Below are positions 18,472-27,165 of a DNA stretch of 64,000 bases, one piece after another. The notes beneath the pieces are model-generated. The model did not search any database, was not told the origin of the DNA, and saw only the letters and a program-made list of their open reading frames with translations. The position numbers and the translations under genes were made by a program. Position 1 is the first letter of the stretch. Each line of letters begins with the position of its first letter. The DNA lies in assembly GCF_900188485.1 (NCBI RefSeq), contig NZ_FZPH01000003.1, positions 310,001 through 374,000 on the forward strand, given 5' to 3'. The DNA comes from Asanoa hainanensis. GTDB lineage: Bacteria; Actinomycetota; Actinomycetes; Mycobacteriales; Micromonosporaceae.

Positions 18472-18990
18472 ATGATGGTGCGGGTGGACATCAACGACCT
18501 GCTGGCCGACGCCTTCGGCCGGCTGCCCGGCCTGGTCCGCGGCGCGGTCGCCGGGCTCGACGCCGAGCAGCTCCGCCGGCCGCCCGCCCCGGGCGCCAAC
18601 ACCGTCGGCTGGCTGGTCTGGCACCTCACCCGGATCCAGGACGACCACGTCGCCGACCTGATCGGCGACGACCAGATCTGGGTGACCGGGCCGTGGGCGC
18701 CGCGCTTCGAGCTGACCGCCGACCCCGCCGACACGGGGTACGCGCACGGCCCCGACGAGGTGCTCGGCGTGCGCCCGGCCAGCGGCAAGGTCCTGGTCGA
18801 CTACTACACGGCCGTGCACGAGCGCACCGCCGCGCTGATCCGCGCGGTCACGGCCGAGGATCTGGACCGGATCGTCGACCGGTCCTGGAACCCGCCGGTG
18901 ACCATGGGCGTGCGCCTGGTCAGCGTGCTCAACGACGACCTGCAGCACGTCGGCCAGGCCGCCTACGTCCGCGGGGTCATTCTCCGCTGA
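18472..18990 (+). CDS. DinB superfamily (DUF664-like) protein
   Basis: 172-residue four-helix-bundle protein, probably a thiol-dependent or metal-dependent transferase. NTVGWLVWHLTRIQDDHVAD near residue 43 supplies two of the three histidine ligands, and LNDDLQHVGQAAYVRG near the end supplies the third. ATG 18472 and 18475 are both possible starts. In actinobacteria related proteins include mycothiol-dependent enzymes; the reaction here is unknown. The 3' end overlaps 14 bases with the pirin gene. Confidence 0.83.
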   Translation: MMVRVDINDLLADAFGRLPGLVRGAVAGLDAEQLRRPPAPGANTVGWLVWHLTRIQDDHVADLIGDDQIWVTGPWAPRFELTADPADTGYAHGPDEVLGVRPASGKVLVDYYTAVHERTAALIRAVTAEDLDRIVDRSWNPPVTMGVRLVSVLNDDLQHVGQAAYVRGVILR

Positions 18991-19930
18991 GGGTGTTTCC
19001 CGCCCGGTCCCGGATCTTCAGCTTCGTCGTCGGCAGCGCCGGGGCGGGCAGCCGCTCACCGGCGTAGCCGCGGACCACGCCGAAGCGGTCGCCGCTCGCC
19101 CACTCCTCCCGGGCCTGGCGGATCTCCGCGTCGCTGCGGGCGACGAAGTTCCACCACATCACCAGCGGCTCGACGAACGGCTCGCCGCCGAGCAGGAACA
19201 GCCTGGCCCCGTCGGTGCTGCGGATGTTCGTCGTGGTGCGCTCCTCGCCCAGGTAGAGCAGGCCGCCCGGGGTGAGCTCGGCGCCGTCGACCTCGGCGGC
19301 GCCGTCGAGCGCGAGCAGCCCGTACTCGAAGTCGCGGCGCAACGAGAGCTCGAGCCGCGCGCCCGCGTCGAACAGCAGCTCGGCCCCGAGCAACGGAGTG
19401 TGCACGCGGGCCGGCGAGCGCAGCGCGCCCAGCTCACCGACGACCACCGTGGTGGTCACCCCGGCCGTCGACGCCGACGGCAGGTCCGCGTGGTGCTCGA
19501 ACCGGGCCGGCTGGTGGCGGGCGTCCTCCGGCAGCGCGACCCAGAGCTGGATGCCGTGCATGATCGGCGGGTGCTCGACCGGCGACTCCTCGGAGTGCGA
19601 GATGCCGTGGCCGGAGGTCATCAGGTTGAGCTGCCCGGGCCGGATCGTCTGGAGGCTGCCGAGGCTGTCGCGGTGCAGCACCTCGCCGGCCACCAGCCAG
19701 GTGACCGTCTGCAGGCCGGTGTGCGGGTGCGGCGGCACCTGCATGCCGGGGCGGCCGAGCACGTCGTCGGGCCCGAACTGGTCGACGAAGCACCACGCGC
19801 CGATCATGCGGCGGGGTCGTTGCGGCAACAGCCGCCGCACGGTCGTGTACCGCCCGAGGGGCACGTCGTGCCCCGGCAACAACACGCTGGCGGGCAGTCC
19901 GGCCAGCGTCACAGCGCCGTCAGTGCTCAC
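18977..19930 (-). CDS. Pirin family protein
   Basis: 317-residue bicupin. The metal site of the N-terminal cupin is visible as PPHPHTGLQTVTWLVAGEVLHRDS with the later GHGISHSEES supplying the glutamate. IMHGIQLWVALPEDAR is the typical inter-domain segment, and the C-terminal half is the second, degenerate cupin. Pirins can act as quercetinases or redox-linked regulators; the role here is open. GTG start, 41 bases from the divergent DUF2461 gene. Confidence 0.92.
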   Translation of the reverse strand: MSTDGAVTLAGLPASVLLPGHDVPLGRYTTVRRLLPQRPRRMIGAWCFVDQFGPDDVLGRPGMQVPPHPHTGLQTVTWLVAGEVLHRDSLGSLQTIRPGQLNLMTSGHGISHSEESPVEHPPIMHGIQLWVALPEDARHQPARFEHHADLPSASTAGVTTTVVVGELGALRSPARVHTPLLGAELLFDAGARLELSLRRDFEYGLLALDGAAEVDGAELTPGGLLYLGEERTTTNIRSTDGARLFLLGGEPFVEPLVMWWNFVARSDAEIRQAREEWASGDRFGVVRGYAGERLPAPALPTTKLKIRDRAGNTLSGE

Positions 19931-19971
19931 CCGTCCGAGGTTAGCCCGCCCAGCGCGGATAGGGTCGCAGC

Positions 19972-20610
19972 GTGGCGTTCCGTGGCTGGCCGAGTGAGGC
20001 CCTCGAGTTCTACGAGGGGCTCGAGGCCGACAACTCGAAGACCTACTGGACGGCGCACAAGGACGTGTACGACGAGCAGGTCCGGGCGCCCATGCAGGAG
20101 CTGCTCGACGAGCTCGAACCCGAGTTCGGTCCCGGGCGGATCTTCCGGCCCTACCGCGACGTGCGGTTCAGCGCCGACAAGTCGCCGTACAAGACCGCCA
20201 TCGCGGCGACGTTGGAGCGCGGCGGCTACCTCCACCTCTCCGCCACCGGCCTGGCCTCCGGCAGCGGGATGTACCACATGGAGCGCGACCAGCTCGCCCG
20301 TTACCGCGCCGCGGTGGACGACGACGCCACCGGTCCGCGGTTGGCCGACCTCGTCGCGGAGGCGGCGGCCGACGGTGTCCGGATACACGGGCACGACCAG
20401 CTCAAGCGCATCCCGCGCGGCTTCGCCACCGACCACCCGCGCGCCGACCTGTTGCGGCACAAGGGCGTCGTCGCGTGGAAGGAGTGGCCGGTCGCACCCT
20501 GGCTGGGCACCGCGGCGGCCAAGCGCCGGGTCGTGGACTTCCTGCGGGCCTCGGCCCCGCTCAACCAGTGGCTCACCACCTACGTAGGCCCCAGCCTCCC
20601 CGACCGATAG
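19972..20610 (+). CDS. DUF2461 domain protein
   Basis: 212 residues of the TIGR02453/DUF2461 family: ALEFYEGLEADNSKTYWTAH at the N-terminus, then FRPYRDVRFSADKSPYKTAI, the most conserved stretch. No signal or membrane segment. The biochemical function of the family is not established. GTG start at 19972; ten bases separate it from the PIG-L deacetylase gene, suggesting one transcript. Confidence 0.9.
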   Translation: MAFRGWPSEALEFYEGLEADNSKTYWTAHKDVYDEQVRAPMQELLDELEPEFGPGRIFRPYRDVRFSADKSPYKTAIAATLERGGYLHLSATGLASGSGMYHMERDQLARYRAAVDDDATGPRLADLVAEAAADGVRIHGHDQLKRIPRGFATDHPRADLLRHKGVVAWKEWPVAPWLGTAAAKRRVVDFLRASAPLNQWLTTYVGPSLPDR

Positions 20611-20620
20611 GAGCCCCTCC

Positions 20621-21355
20621 GTGTCCGACATCGAGCCGTACGAGTCGCTGTCCGAAGACTGGCAGCGGGCGCTGGCCGTGGTCGCCCACCCCGACGACCT
20701 CGAGTTCGGGTCGGCGGCGGCGGTGGCCCGCTGGACCGGGCAGGGCAAGGAGATCGTCTACTGCCTGGTCACCAGCGGCGAGGCGGGCATCGACGGACTC
20801 GCGCCGGACGAGACCAAGGTGCTGCGGGAGGCGGAGCAGCGGGCGTCAGCCGGCGTCGTCGGGGTGTCCGAGGTCGAGTTCCTCGGCCTGCCCGACGGCA
20901 TCCTGGAGTACGGGGTGGCGCTGCGCCGGGAGATCGCCGCGGTGGTCCGCCGGCACCGCCCGGACATCGTGATCACCAACAACTTCCGGGACACCTGGGA
21001 CGGCGCCGACGCGCTCAACCAGGCCGACCACATCGCAACCGGACGGGCGACGCTGGACGCGGTGCGCGACGCCGGCAACCGCTGGATCTTCCCCGAGCAG
21101 GGGCTCGAGCCGTGGAACAAGGTCCGGCAGGTCTGGGCGGCCGGCTCGCCCGCAGGCCGGCACGCGGTCGACATCACCGGCACGTTCGACCGGGGCCTGC
21201 AGTCGCTGGAGGCGCACGAGGCCTACCTGCGCGGGCTCGGCGAGGGCGCGTTCGACCCCGAGGAGTTCCTGGAGGGCATCGGCCGCGCCTCCGGCACCCG
21301 GCTGGGCACCCGCTACGCGGCGCCGTTCGAGGTCTTCACGATCAATCTCTTCTAG
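20621..21355 (+). CDS. PIG-L family deacetylase
   Basis: 244-residue LmbE-like zinc hydrolase. The first metal motif is VVAHPDDLEFG (about residues 21-31); ALNQADHIATGRATLDAV (around 130) carries the third ligand. GTG 20621 follows TAGGAG. Family members deacetylate N-acetylglucosamine conjugates such as in mycothiol (MshB) and bacillithiol synthesis, or antibiotic intermediates. This one is shorter than MshB and is paired with a DUF2461 gene, so it is probably a separate paralogue. Confidence 0.9.
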   Translation: MSDIEPYESLSEDWQRALAVVAHPDDLEFGSAAAVARWTGQGKEIVYCLVTSGEAGIDGLAPDETKVLREAEQRASAGVVGVSEVEFLGLPDGILEYGVALRREIAAVVRRHRPDIVITNNFRDTWDGADALNQADHIATGRATLDAVRDAGNRWIFPEQGLEPWNKVRQVWAAGSPAGRHAVDITGTFDRGLQSLEAHEAYLRGLGEGAFDPEEFLEGIGRASGTRLGTRYAAPFEVFTINLF

Positions 21356-21996
21356 CGGGCGCCATCCAGATAGGCCAGGACGGCCAGCACCCGGCGGTTG
21401 TCGTCGTCGGAGGCGGTCAGGCCGAGCTTGCCGAAGATGTTCGCCGTGTGCTTGCCGACCGCGCTCTCGCTCAGGAACAGCCGCTGGCCGATCGCCGCGT
21501 TGGAGCGGCCCTCGGCCATCAGCTCGAGCACCTCGCGTTCGCGTGGGGTGAGCCGGCCGACGTTGTGGTCGCCGCGGGCGAACAGCTTCGCGATGACGTC
21601 GGGATCCATCGCGGTGCCGCCGGCGGCCACCCGGCGCACCGCGTCGACGAACTGGTCGGCGTTGAACACCCGGTCCTTGAGCAGGTAGCCCACCCCGCCG
21701 GTGCCGTCGGCGAGCAACTCGCGGGCGTACAGCCGCTCGACGTGCTGGGAGAGCACCAGCACCGGCAGGCCGGGCACCGCGCGGCGGGCGGCCAGCGCGG
21801 CCTGCAGGCCCTCGTCGGTCTGCGTCGGTGGCAGCCGCACGTCGACGACGGCGACGTCGGGCCGCTCGGCCAGCAGCGCCCGCAGCAGGTCGGGTCCATT
21901 GTCGACGGCGGCGACGATCTCGAACCCGTGCGCGGTCAGCAGCTGCTTGAGCCCTTCCCGGAGGAGGTAGAGGTCCTCGGCGAGGACAACGCGCAC
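21352..21996 (-). CDS. LuxR-family (NarL-type) response regulator
   Basis: 214 residues from GTG 21996, chosen by TGGAGG upstream. Receiver domain: acidic pocket E7/D8 and phospho-acceptor D52 (VAVVDVRLPP); the conserved lysine lies in GYLLKDRVF. The C-terminal helix-turn-helix (RLTPREREVLELMAEGRSNA, then SESAVGKHTANIF) is classic LuxR. It overlaps the upstream kinase gene by 61 bases and is surely its cognate partner. The divergently placed ABC transporter is the obvious candidate target. Confidence 0.94.
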   Translation of the reverse strand: MRVVLAEDLYLLREGLKQLLTAHGFEIVAAVDNGPDLLRALLAERPDVAVVDVRLPPTQTDEGLQAALAARRAVPGLPVLVLSQHVERLYARELLADGTGGVGYLLKDRVFNADQFVDAVRRVAAGGTAMDPDVIAKLFARGDHNVGRLTPREREVLELMAEGRSNAAIGQRLFLSESAVGKHTANIFGKLGLTASDDDNRRVLAVLAYLDGAR

Positions 21997-23840
21997 GGCA
22001 CCTCCAGCGTCACGGTGGTCGGCCCGCCGACGGGGCTGACCAACCGGACAGTACCGTCGAACGCCGCCAGCCGGTGCCGCATGCCCCGCAGGCCGCTGCC
22101 GAGCGCCGGGTCGGCACCACCGCGACCGTCGTCGGCGATCCGCGTGGTCAGCAACCCGTCGGCGTACCCGAAGACGATCGAGACCTGCGTCGCCGCCGCG
22201 TGTTTGGCCGTGTTGACCAGCGCCTCGCTGACCACGAAGTAGACCGCCGCCTCGACCGGTTCGGCCGGCCGTCCCACGAGGTCGGTCGACACGGTCACCG
22301 GGACCGGGCTGTCCAGCGCCAGCGCCCGGACCGCCTCGACCAGGCCGCGTTCCGCGAGCACCGGCGGGCGGACGCCACGAACCAGGTCCCGCAGCTCGGC
22401 CAGCGCCCGGGCGGTGCTCTCCCGCGCGTCGGCGACCAACCGCCGGGCGGCCGCCGGGTCGGTGTCGATCAGCGCCTCGACCGCGCCCAACGCCAGCCCG
22501 ACGGCGACCAACCGGCCCTGCGCGCCGTCGTGCAGGTCGCGCTCGATCCGGCGGAGCTCGGCCGCCTGCGCCGAGGTGGCGTCGTCCCGGCTCACGGTGA
22601 GCTGTTCGACCCGCGACGCCAGGCGGGCCTTGGCCGTCGGAGCGAGCAGCACCGCGGTCCACCGGCCGTGCAGGCGCAGCGCGGTCGGCGCGAAGAGCGC
22701 GCCCGCGACCACCATGGACAGGCCCGCGAGCAGAGCCAGGACCGGTCGGTCTGCCAGGAACGCCAGCCGCGGCGGGTCCTCGACGCGGGCGAGGCGCACC
22801 AGCGCCGGCACCGTGAGCTCGGCGAGGCCGTAGGCGACCGCGCCGACCGACGCGGCCACCAGTGCGCCACCGACGATCGGGTCCGTGGCTGTCCACAGTA
22901 GATCCCGCCAGGTCGCCGGGTCGTGCCAGACCCAGTCGATCCGCTGGAAGAACCGGGTCCAGCCCTTCGACTTGTAGAGCTGGTCGCCGACCTCGTACAG
23001 GCCGTCGGGGCGGCGCTGGGGCAGCGGTGGCTCCGGCCGGTACGGCGTCTGGATCGGCACGCCCGACCACTGCTCGGCGAGCCGGCGCCGGGTGGCGGTG
23101 AACTGACGGGTGACCGTCGCGAACTCCGGAAGCGCACCGACGATGCCCACGCAGAACAGTGCGAGGGCGAGCACGGAGATCCCGGCGAGCGCGACGCTGA
23201 CCACGGTCAGTCCCCCCAGGGCCAACAGCTTGGCCAGCGTCACGAACCGCTCGCCCAGCCAGACCTTGACCGAGCGGAAGGTCGGCTGAGGCGGTCCCAG
23301 CAGCCGCCGGGTCCAGCTGTCGTGCGCCCGCACGGCCGCGGGCGCGACCAGCACGCCGAGCACGACCATGGCGAGCCCGACCGGGATCCACCACGGCCCG
23401 GCTCCGGTGGCCACCGCCAGCCCACCGACCACCAGCGCGGCCGGGCCGAACCCGAGCACGCCGCCGACGACCGGGTTGGTCAGCATCCAGCCCACGTCCC
23501 GCCAGGTGGCCGGGTCGCCCAGCACCCAGTTGAGGTAGCCGAGCTGCCGGGGCCAGAACGCCGAACGGTAGAGCACCCGGTCGTGCCGGAAGCGGCCGTC
23601 CGGCTCCGGCTCCGGCGGCGCCGGCCGGTCGCGGTAGGGCCGCGGTAGGTCGCCGCACGCCCGGCGCGCGGCATCGGTCACCCGCCGCATCATCGCCATC
23701 GGCCAGGGCAGCAGGAAGACGAGGCCCAGCCCGAGGCCGGGCACGAAGAGCACGAGGTGCGCGACGAGCAGCACCGCGGACACGATCGCGAGACAGCCAC
23801 GCAGGAGGCCGCCGGCCAGGGCGTGCGGTCCGCGTCTCAT
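21936..23840 (-). CDS. Sensor histidine kinase with duplicated sensor domain
   Basis: 634-residue membrane kinase from ATG 23840. Two copies of the same membrane sensor module occur: DPATWRDVGWMLTNPVVGG (around residue 110) and DPATWRDLLWTATDPIVGG (around 310), each with flanking helices. HisKA_3 dimerisation follows, with the phosphorylated His437 in RRIERDLHDGAQGRLV. The ATPase domain has IADDGRGGAD and GSGLRGMRHRLAAFDG. The overlapping response regulator completes a two-component system. Signal unknown; membrane or cell-wall stress is a guess from the ABC transporter next door. An in-frame TTG at 23885 is a less likely start. Confidence 0.92.
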   Translation of the reverse strand: MRRGPHALAGGLLRGCLAIVSAVLLVAHLVLFVPGLGLGLVFLLPWPMAMMRRVTDAARRACGDLPRPYRDRPAPPEPEPDGRFRHDRVLYRSAFWPRQLGYLNWVLGDPATWRDVGWMLTNPVVGGVLGFGPAALVVGGLAVATGAGPWWIPVGLAMVVLGVLVAPAAVRAHDSWTRRLLGPPQPTFRSVKVWLGERFVTLAKLLALGGLTVVSVALAGISVLALALFCVGIVGALPEFATVTRQFTATRRRLAEQWSGVPIQTPYRPEPPLPQRRPDGLYEVGDQLYKSKGWTRFFQRIDWVWHDPATWRDLLWTATDPIVGGALVAASVGAVAYGLAELTVPALVRLARVEDPPRLAFLADRPVLALLAGLSMVVAGALFAPTALRLHGRWTAVLLAPTAKARLASRVEQLTVSRDDATSAQAAELRRIERDLHDGAQGRLVAVGLALGAVEALIDTDPAAARRLVADARESTARALAELRDLVRGVRPPVLAERGLVEAVRALALDSPVPVTVSTDLVGRPAEPVEAAVYFVVSEALVNTAKHAAATQVSIVFGYADGLLTTRIADDGRGGADPALGSGLRGMRHRLAAFDGTVRLVSPVGGPTTVTLEVPCALSSPRTSTSSGKGSSSC

Positions 23841-23973
23841 GGCCACAGTCTCGCCGAACCGCGCCGCCGCCGGCAGTGGTGCCAACCGCCGCTCGCAGGG
23901 GTGTAGCTAGCCCCACCCCGGTCGGTGGCTGGACGCATTCCGGTCGCCCGTCCGGATTTCTAGCGTTTCTGGC

Positions 23974-24729
23974 ATGACGACGCACGCACTCCGGCTGGCC
24001 GGACTGACCAAGCACTTTGGAGAGAAGGTCGCGGTCGACGCGATCGACCTGACGGTCCCGGCCGGCTCGTTCTTCGGTCTGGTGGGCCCCAACGGCGCCG
24101 GCAAGACCACGGCGCTGTCGATGGCGGTCGGGTTGCTGCGCCCCGACGCGGGCACGGCCCAGGTCTTCGGCACCGACGTCTGGCGGCAGCCGACCCAGGC
24201 CAAGCGACTGGTCGGAGTCCTGCCGGACGGCATGGCGATGACCGAGCGGCTGACCGGCCGGGAGATGCTCACGTACCTCGGCCGCCTGCACGGCCTGCCC
24301 GCCGACACCGTCGCGAACCGGGTCGACGAGCTGCTCACGGTGCTCGACCTGGCCCACGCGGAGCGGACGCTGATCCTGGGCTACTCGGCCGGCATGCGGA
24401 AGAAGATCGCCCTGGCCAGCGCGCTGCTCGGCGGCCCGCGCCTGCTGGTCCTCGACGAGCCGTTCGAGGCCGTCGACCCGGTGTCGGCCCTGACGATCCG
24501 GTCGATCCTGCGCCGGTTCGTCGCCGGCGGCGGCTCGGTGGTGCTCTCCAGCCACGTGATGCCGCTGGTCGAGCAGCTCTGCGACACGGTCGCGGTGATG
24601 CACGAGGGCCGCGTCGTCGCGGCCGGCCCGATCGACGAGGTGCGCGGCGGCCGCCCGCTGGACGAGGTGTTCGTCGAACTGGTCGGCGGCGCCGCTGACG
24701 AGAAGGAGCTGTCATGGTTGGCGTCCTGA
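23974..24729 (+). CDS. ABC transporter ATP-binding protein
   Basis: 251 residues. Walker A GPNGAGKTT (around residue 39), Q-loop region, a signature degenerate from LSGGQ to YSAGM, Walker B LLVLDEP and switch histidine in VLSSHVMPL. It overlaps the following membrane-protein gene by 16 bases, so the two form an exporter-type ABC system. The promoter must lie in 23841-23973, opposite the sensor kinase. Confidence 0.94.
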   Translation: MTTHALRLAGLTKHFGEKVAVDAIDLTVPAGSFFGLVGPNGAGKTTALSMAVGLLRPDAGTAQVFGTDVWRQPTQAKRLVGVLPDGMAMTERLTGREMLTYLGRLHGLPADTVANRVDELLTVLDLAHAERTLILGYSAGMRKKIALASALLGGPRLLVLDEPFEAVDPVSALTIRSILRRFVAGGGSVVLSSHVMPLVEQLCDTVAVMHEGRVVAAGPIDEVRGGRPLDEVFVELVGGAADEKELSWLAS

Positions 24730-26237
24730 TCCGGATGAAGTGGCAAATCCTACGGAACTCGTTCACCGGCACGCGAAAAGCGACGACGATCACCGGAGTC
24801 GTCGCCGGGCTGGCGGCGACCGGTTGCACGCTCTGGCTCACCATCTCGGCCGGACCCGACCGGGCGGGCGGCGCACTGCTGCTGACGATGGCGTCCTGGC
24901 TGCTCGGCTGGATCGTCGGCCCGATGATGGGCGGCAGCGACCCGGGCCTGCGCCGCGAGCACCTGCGGCACGTGCCGCTGACCGACCGGCAGTTGGCGGT
25001 CGGCCTGCTCGGCGCCGCGCTGGTCGGGGTCGGCCCGGTGGTCACGCTGGTCGCCGGCACGTCGCTGGTCTGGTACGCCCTGCGCCTCGACCCGGCCGCC
25101 GTGCCGGTGGCGCTGCTGGTGCTGCCGCTGTTCGTACTCCTGCTGGTCGCACTCTCCAATGTGGTCGTAGCGTCGGTCGGCCGTTTGCTGAACAGCCGGC
25201 TGAGCGCGGCGTTGATGGCGGTGCCGTGGGGCGTGCTGGTCTGTCTCGGCGCGCAGGGCTGGGTGATCATCGCGGCCATCACCGGTGGACCGGAGACGGC
25301 GCTGCCGGCGTTCATCGCGGACAAGCTGCGGCTGGCACCCTCGGGCTGGCCCGTGGTCGCGGTCGAGGCGGCCGCCCGCGGCGACTGGGCACTGGTGGCG
25401 GCCGTCATCGGCGGTCTGGCCGGCGCGATCGCGCTCGCCCTCGGCGCCTGGGCGCTGCTCCTGCACCGCCCGGTCGAGCCGACGGTGATCCGGGGCGCGC
25501 GCTGGCGCGGCTGGCGCCCGGCCACCGCGGTGGCGGCCGTGCGGGGCAAGGAGCTCCGGACCTGGGGCCGCGACCTGATCCGGATCCACTTCCTGACCTT
25601 CGCGCTGGTGTACGTGCTGACCTACGTCCTGCTGCCCCTGCTCATCAACGTCACGGACTACCTGCCGATGGCCGGCGTCTTCTTCGTGACGTTCGCGGTC
25701 GGCAGCTGCGCCCACCTGCACAGCTCCGACGGCACCGCGCTGTGGCAGACCCTGCTCGCGCCGGGCGCGGAGCGCGCCGACATCCGCGGCCGGCAACGGG
25801 CTTTCCTGCTGCTGGTGGCGCCGCCGGCGCTGGCGATGACAGTGGCCGGAGCGATCTGGCACGGCAAGGGGGACATGCTTCCCTGGGCGGTCGGCCTGCT
25901 GCCCCTGGTGCTCGGCGCCGGCACCGGCCTGCTGGTCTTCGTCTCGGTGTTCCTGCCGGTACGGATCGCCGACCCGCACAAGCGCGGCAGCAACCCGGGC
26001 TCCGACGGGGCCGGCTTCTCGGGCATCGTCTGGTTCGTGCTCATCGCCCAGGCGCTGCTGGCCGCGCCGTCGCTGGCCCTGCTGATCACCGGCACGGTGC
26101 GGAACGACGACCTGCTCCGCTGGGCGGCGACGCCGGTGAGCCTGGTGCTCGGCGTCGCGCTGGCCTGGGGGCTGGGCCGGCTCGCGATCGCCCGGCTGAC
26201 CAACCGCGGCCCGGAACTGCTGTCCAAGCTGGGCTAG
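24714..26237 (+). CDS. ABC transporter membrane protein
   Basis: 507-residue polytopic protein with about 12 hydrophobic segments, starting MVGVLIRMKWQILRNSF. No binding-protein gene is nearby and the protein carries its own full set of helices, as in ABC-2-type exporters acting with a single ATPase. The alternating cytoplasmic basic loops (HRPVEPTVIRGARWRGW, then VRGKELRTWGRDLIR) suggest a twofold internal repeat. Coupled to the ATPase by overlap. Substrate unknown; the adjacent two-component system may control it. Confidence 0.85.
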   Translation: MVGVLIRMKWQILRNSFTGTRKATTITGVVAGLAATGCTLWLTISAGPDRAGGALLLTMASWLLGWIVGPMMGGSDPGLRREHLRHVPLTDRQLAVGLLGAALVGVGPVVTLVAGTSLVWYALRLDPAAVPVALLVLPLFVLLLVALSNVVVASVGRLLNSRLSAALMAVPWGVLVCLGAQGWVIIAAITGGPETALPAFIADKLRLAPSGWPVVAVEAAARGDWALVAAVIGGLAGAIALALGAWALLLHRPVEPTVIRGARWRGWRPATAVAAVRGKELRTWGRDLIRIHFLTFALVYVLTYVLLPLLINVTDYLPMAGVFFVTFAVGSCAHLHSSDGTALWQTLLAPGAERADIRGRQRAFLLLVAPPALAMTVAGAIWHGKGDMLPWAVGLLPLVLGAGTGLLVFVSVFLPVRIADPHKRGSNPGSDGAGFSGIVWFVLIAQALLAAPSLALLITGTVRNDDLLRWAATPVSLVLGVALAWGLGRLAIARLTNRGPELLSKLG

Positions 26238-26240
26238 ACG

Positions 26241-26291
26241 AAGGAAGGGCACCTCGTTAACGCCTGAGGCGTTAACGAGGTGCCCTTCCTT
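26241..26291. terminator. Bidirectional terminator, 24-base perfect stem
   Basis: Arms 26241-26264 and 26268-26291 are perfectly complementary with a three-base loop (TGA); the left arm begins AAGGAAGGGCACCTCGTTAA. It fills the gap between two convergent genes. The AAGGAAGGGC/GCCCTTCCTT ends recall hairpins that recur across Micromonosporaceae genomes. Confidence 0.9.
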
Positions 26292-26300
26292 ACAGAGCGC

Positions 26301-26984
26301 TCAGCTGGCCGACGGCGACGGCGTTCCCGCAGGCGGGGTCAGCACCGCGTCGATGATGTAGACGGTCGCGTTCCTCGTCTGGATGTTGCCGCAGACGACG
26401 CTGGCGGTGTTGTTGACCGTGAAGTCCTCACCGCTGCCCGTGACGGTCAGGTTCTGGCCTTCCATGGTCTTGTGCGTGCCGGCGAGCTGGCTCGGGCTCA
26501 GGCGCTGTGGCACCACGTGGTACTCCAGCGTCTGGGTCAGCTGCGTCTTGTTGGCGAGCAGGGCGTTGAGCTGCGACTGCCCGACCTGGTTGAACGCGTC
26601 GTTGTTCGGTGCGAACACGGTGATGTTCTGCGCGTTGTTCAGCGTGTCGGTCAGCCCCGCGGTCTTGATCGCGTTGGCCAGCGTCGACAGCTGCGGGTTG
26701 CTGGCCACCGCGGTGGCGACCGGCTGCGATGCCATCGACGAGAGGCTGCCGGCGCCGGAGCTCGGCAGCGAGGAGCAGCCGGGTCCGAAGACCGCGCCGC
26801 CGCCACCCGCCGCGGTCGCTGTCCCGGACGGCTGCGGGCTGCCACCCCCGCCGGGAGACGTGGCCGACGAGCCACCGGTGGGCTGAAGGGCGGTGGACGG
26901 GCTGGTGTCCGAGCCGCACGCCGCCATGGCCAGGGCCAGAGCGGCCACCGTGACGGCGAGACCCGCTGTCCTGAAGACACGCAT
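26301..26984 (-). CDS. Fasciclin-domain lipoprotein
   Basis: 227 residues. Lipoprotein signal with lipobox LAMAAC, a low-complexity Ser/Gly/Pro linker (residues 25-60), then one FAS1 domain: NPQLSTLANAIKTAGLTDTL, NITVFAPNNDAFNQV, TLEYHVVPQRLSPSQLAG and ATVYIIDAVLTPP. This matches MPT70/MPT83-type secreted proteins of actinobacteria, thought to mediate adhesion or envelope interactions. Anchored on the outer face of the membrane. The 181 bases upstream hold no gene; they are AT-richer (27000-27090) and should contain two divergent promoters. Confidence 0.93.
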   Translation of the reverse strand: MRVFRTAGLAVTVAALALAMAACGSDTSPSTALQPTGGSSATSPGGGGSPQPSGTATAAGGGGAVFGPGCSSLPSSGAGSLSSMASQPVATAVASNPQLSTLANAIKTAGLTDTLNNAQNITVFAPNNDAFNQVGQSQLNALLANKTQLTQTLEYHVVPQRLSPSQLAGTHKTMEGQNLTVTGSGEDFTVNNTASVVCGNIQTRNATVYIIDAVLTPPAGTPSPSAS

Positions 26985-27165
26985 GATGCTGAGATCCCCT
27001 CATGTCGGTTTTGAGATGCTTTACACAGATTCGTACCAGCCTGCGTGTGCCAGTGATGCCTACTTGTCGTAATCGAGACATAGCCGTGCGTAAGGCCAAC
27101 CACGGCGATCGAGCGCACAGCGCCATCGCCTCGACGCTCGGCGCGTGCGGCCGTACGGTGTGTGA

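Noticed and set aside
21352-24603. A continuous minus-strand open frame of more than 1000 codons
   Set aside because: Only its last 214 codons are a real gene (the response regulator). The rest is low-complexity, antisense or out-of-frame to the kinase and ABC genes, a GC-rich artefact.
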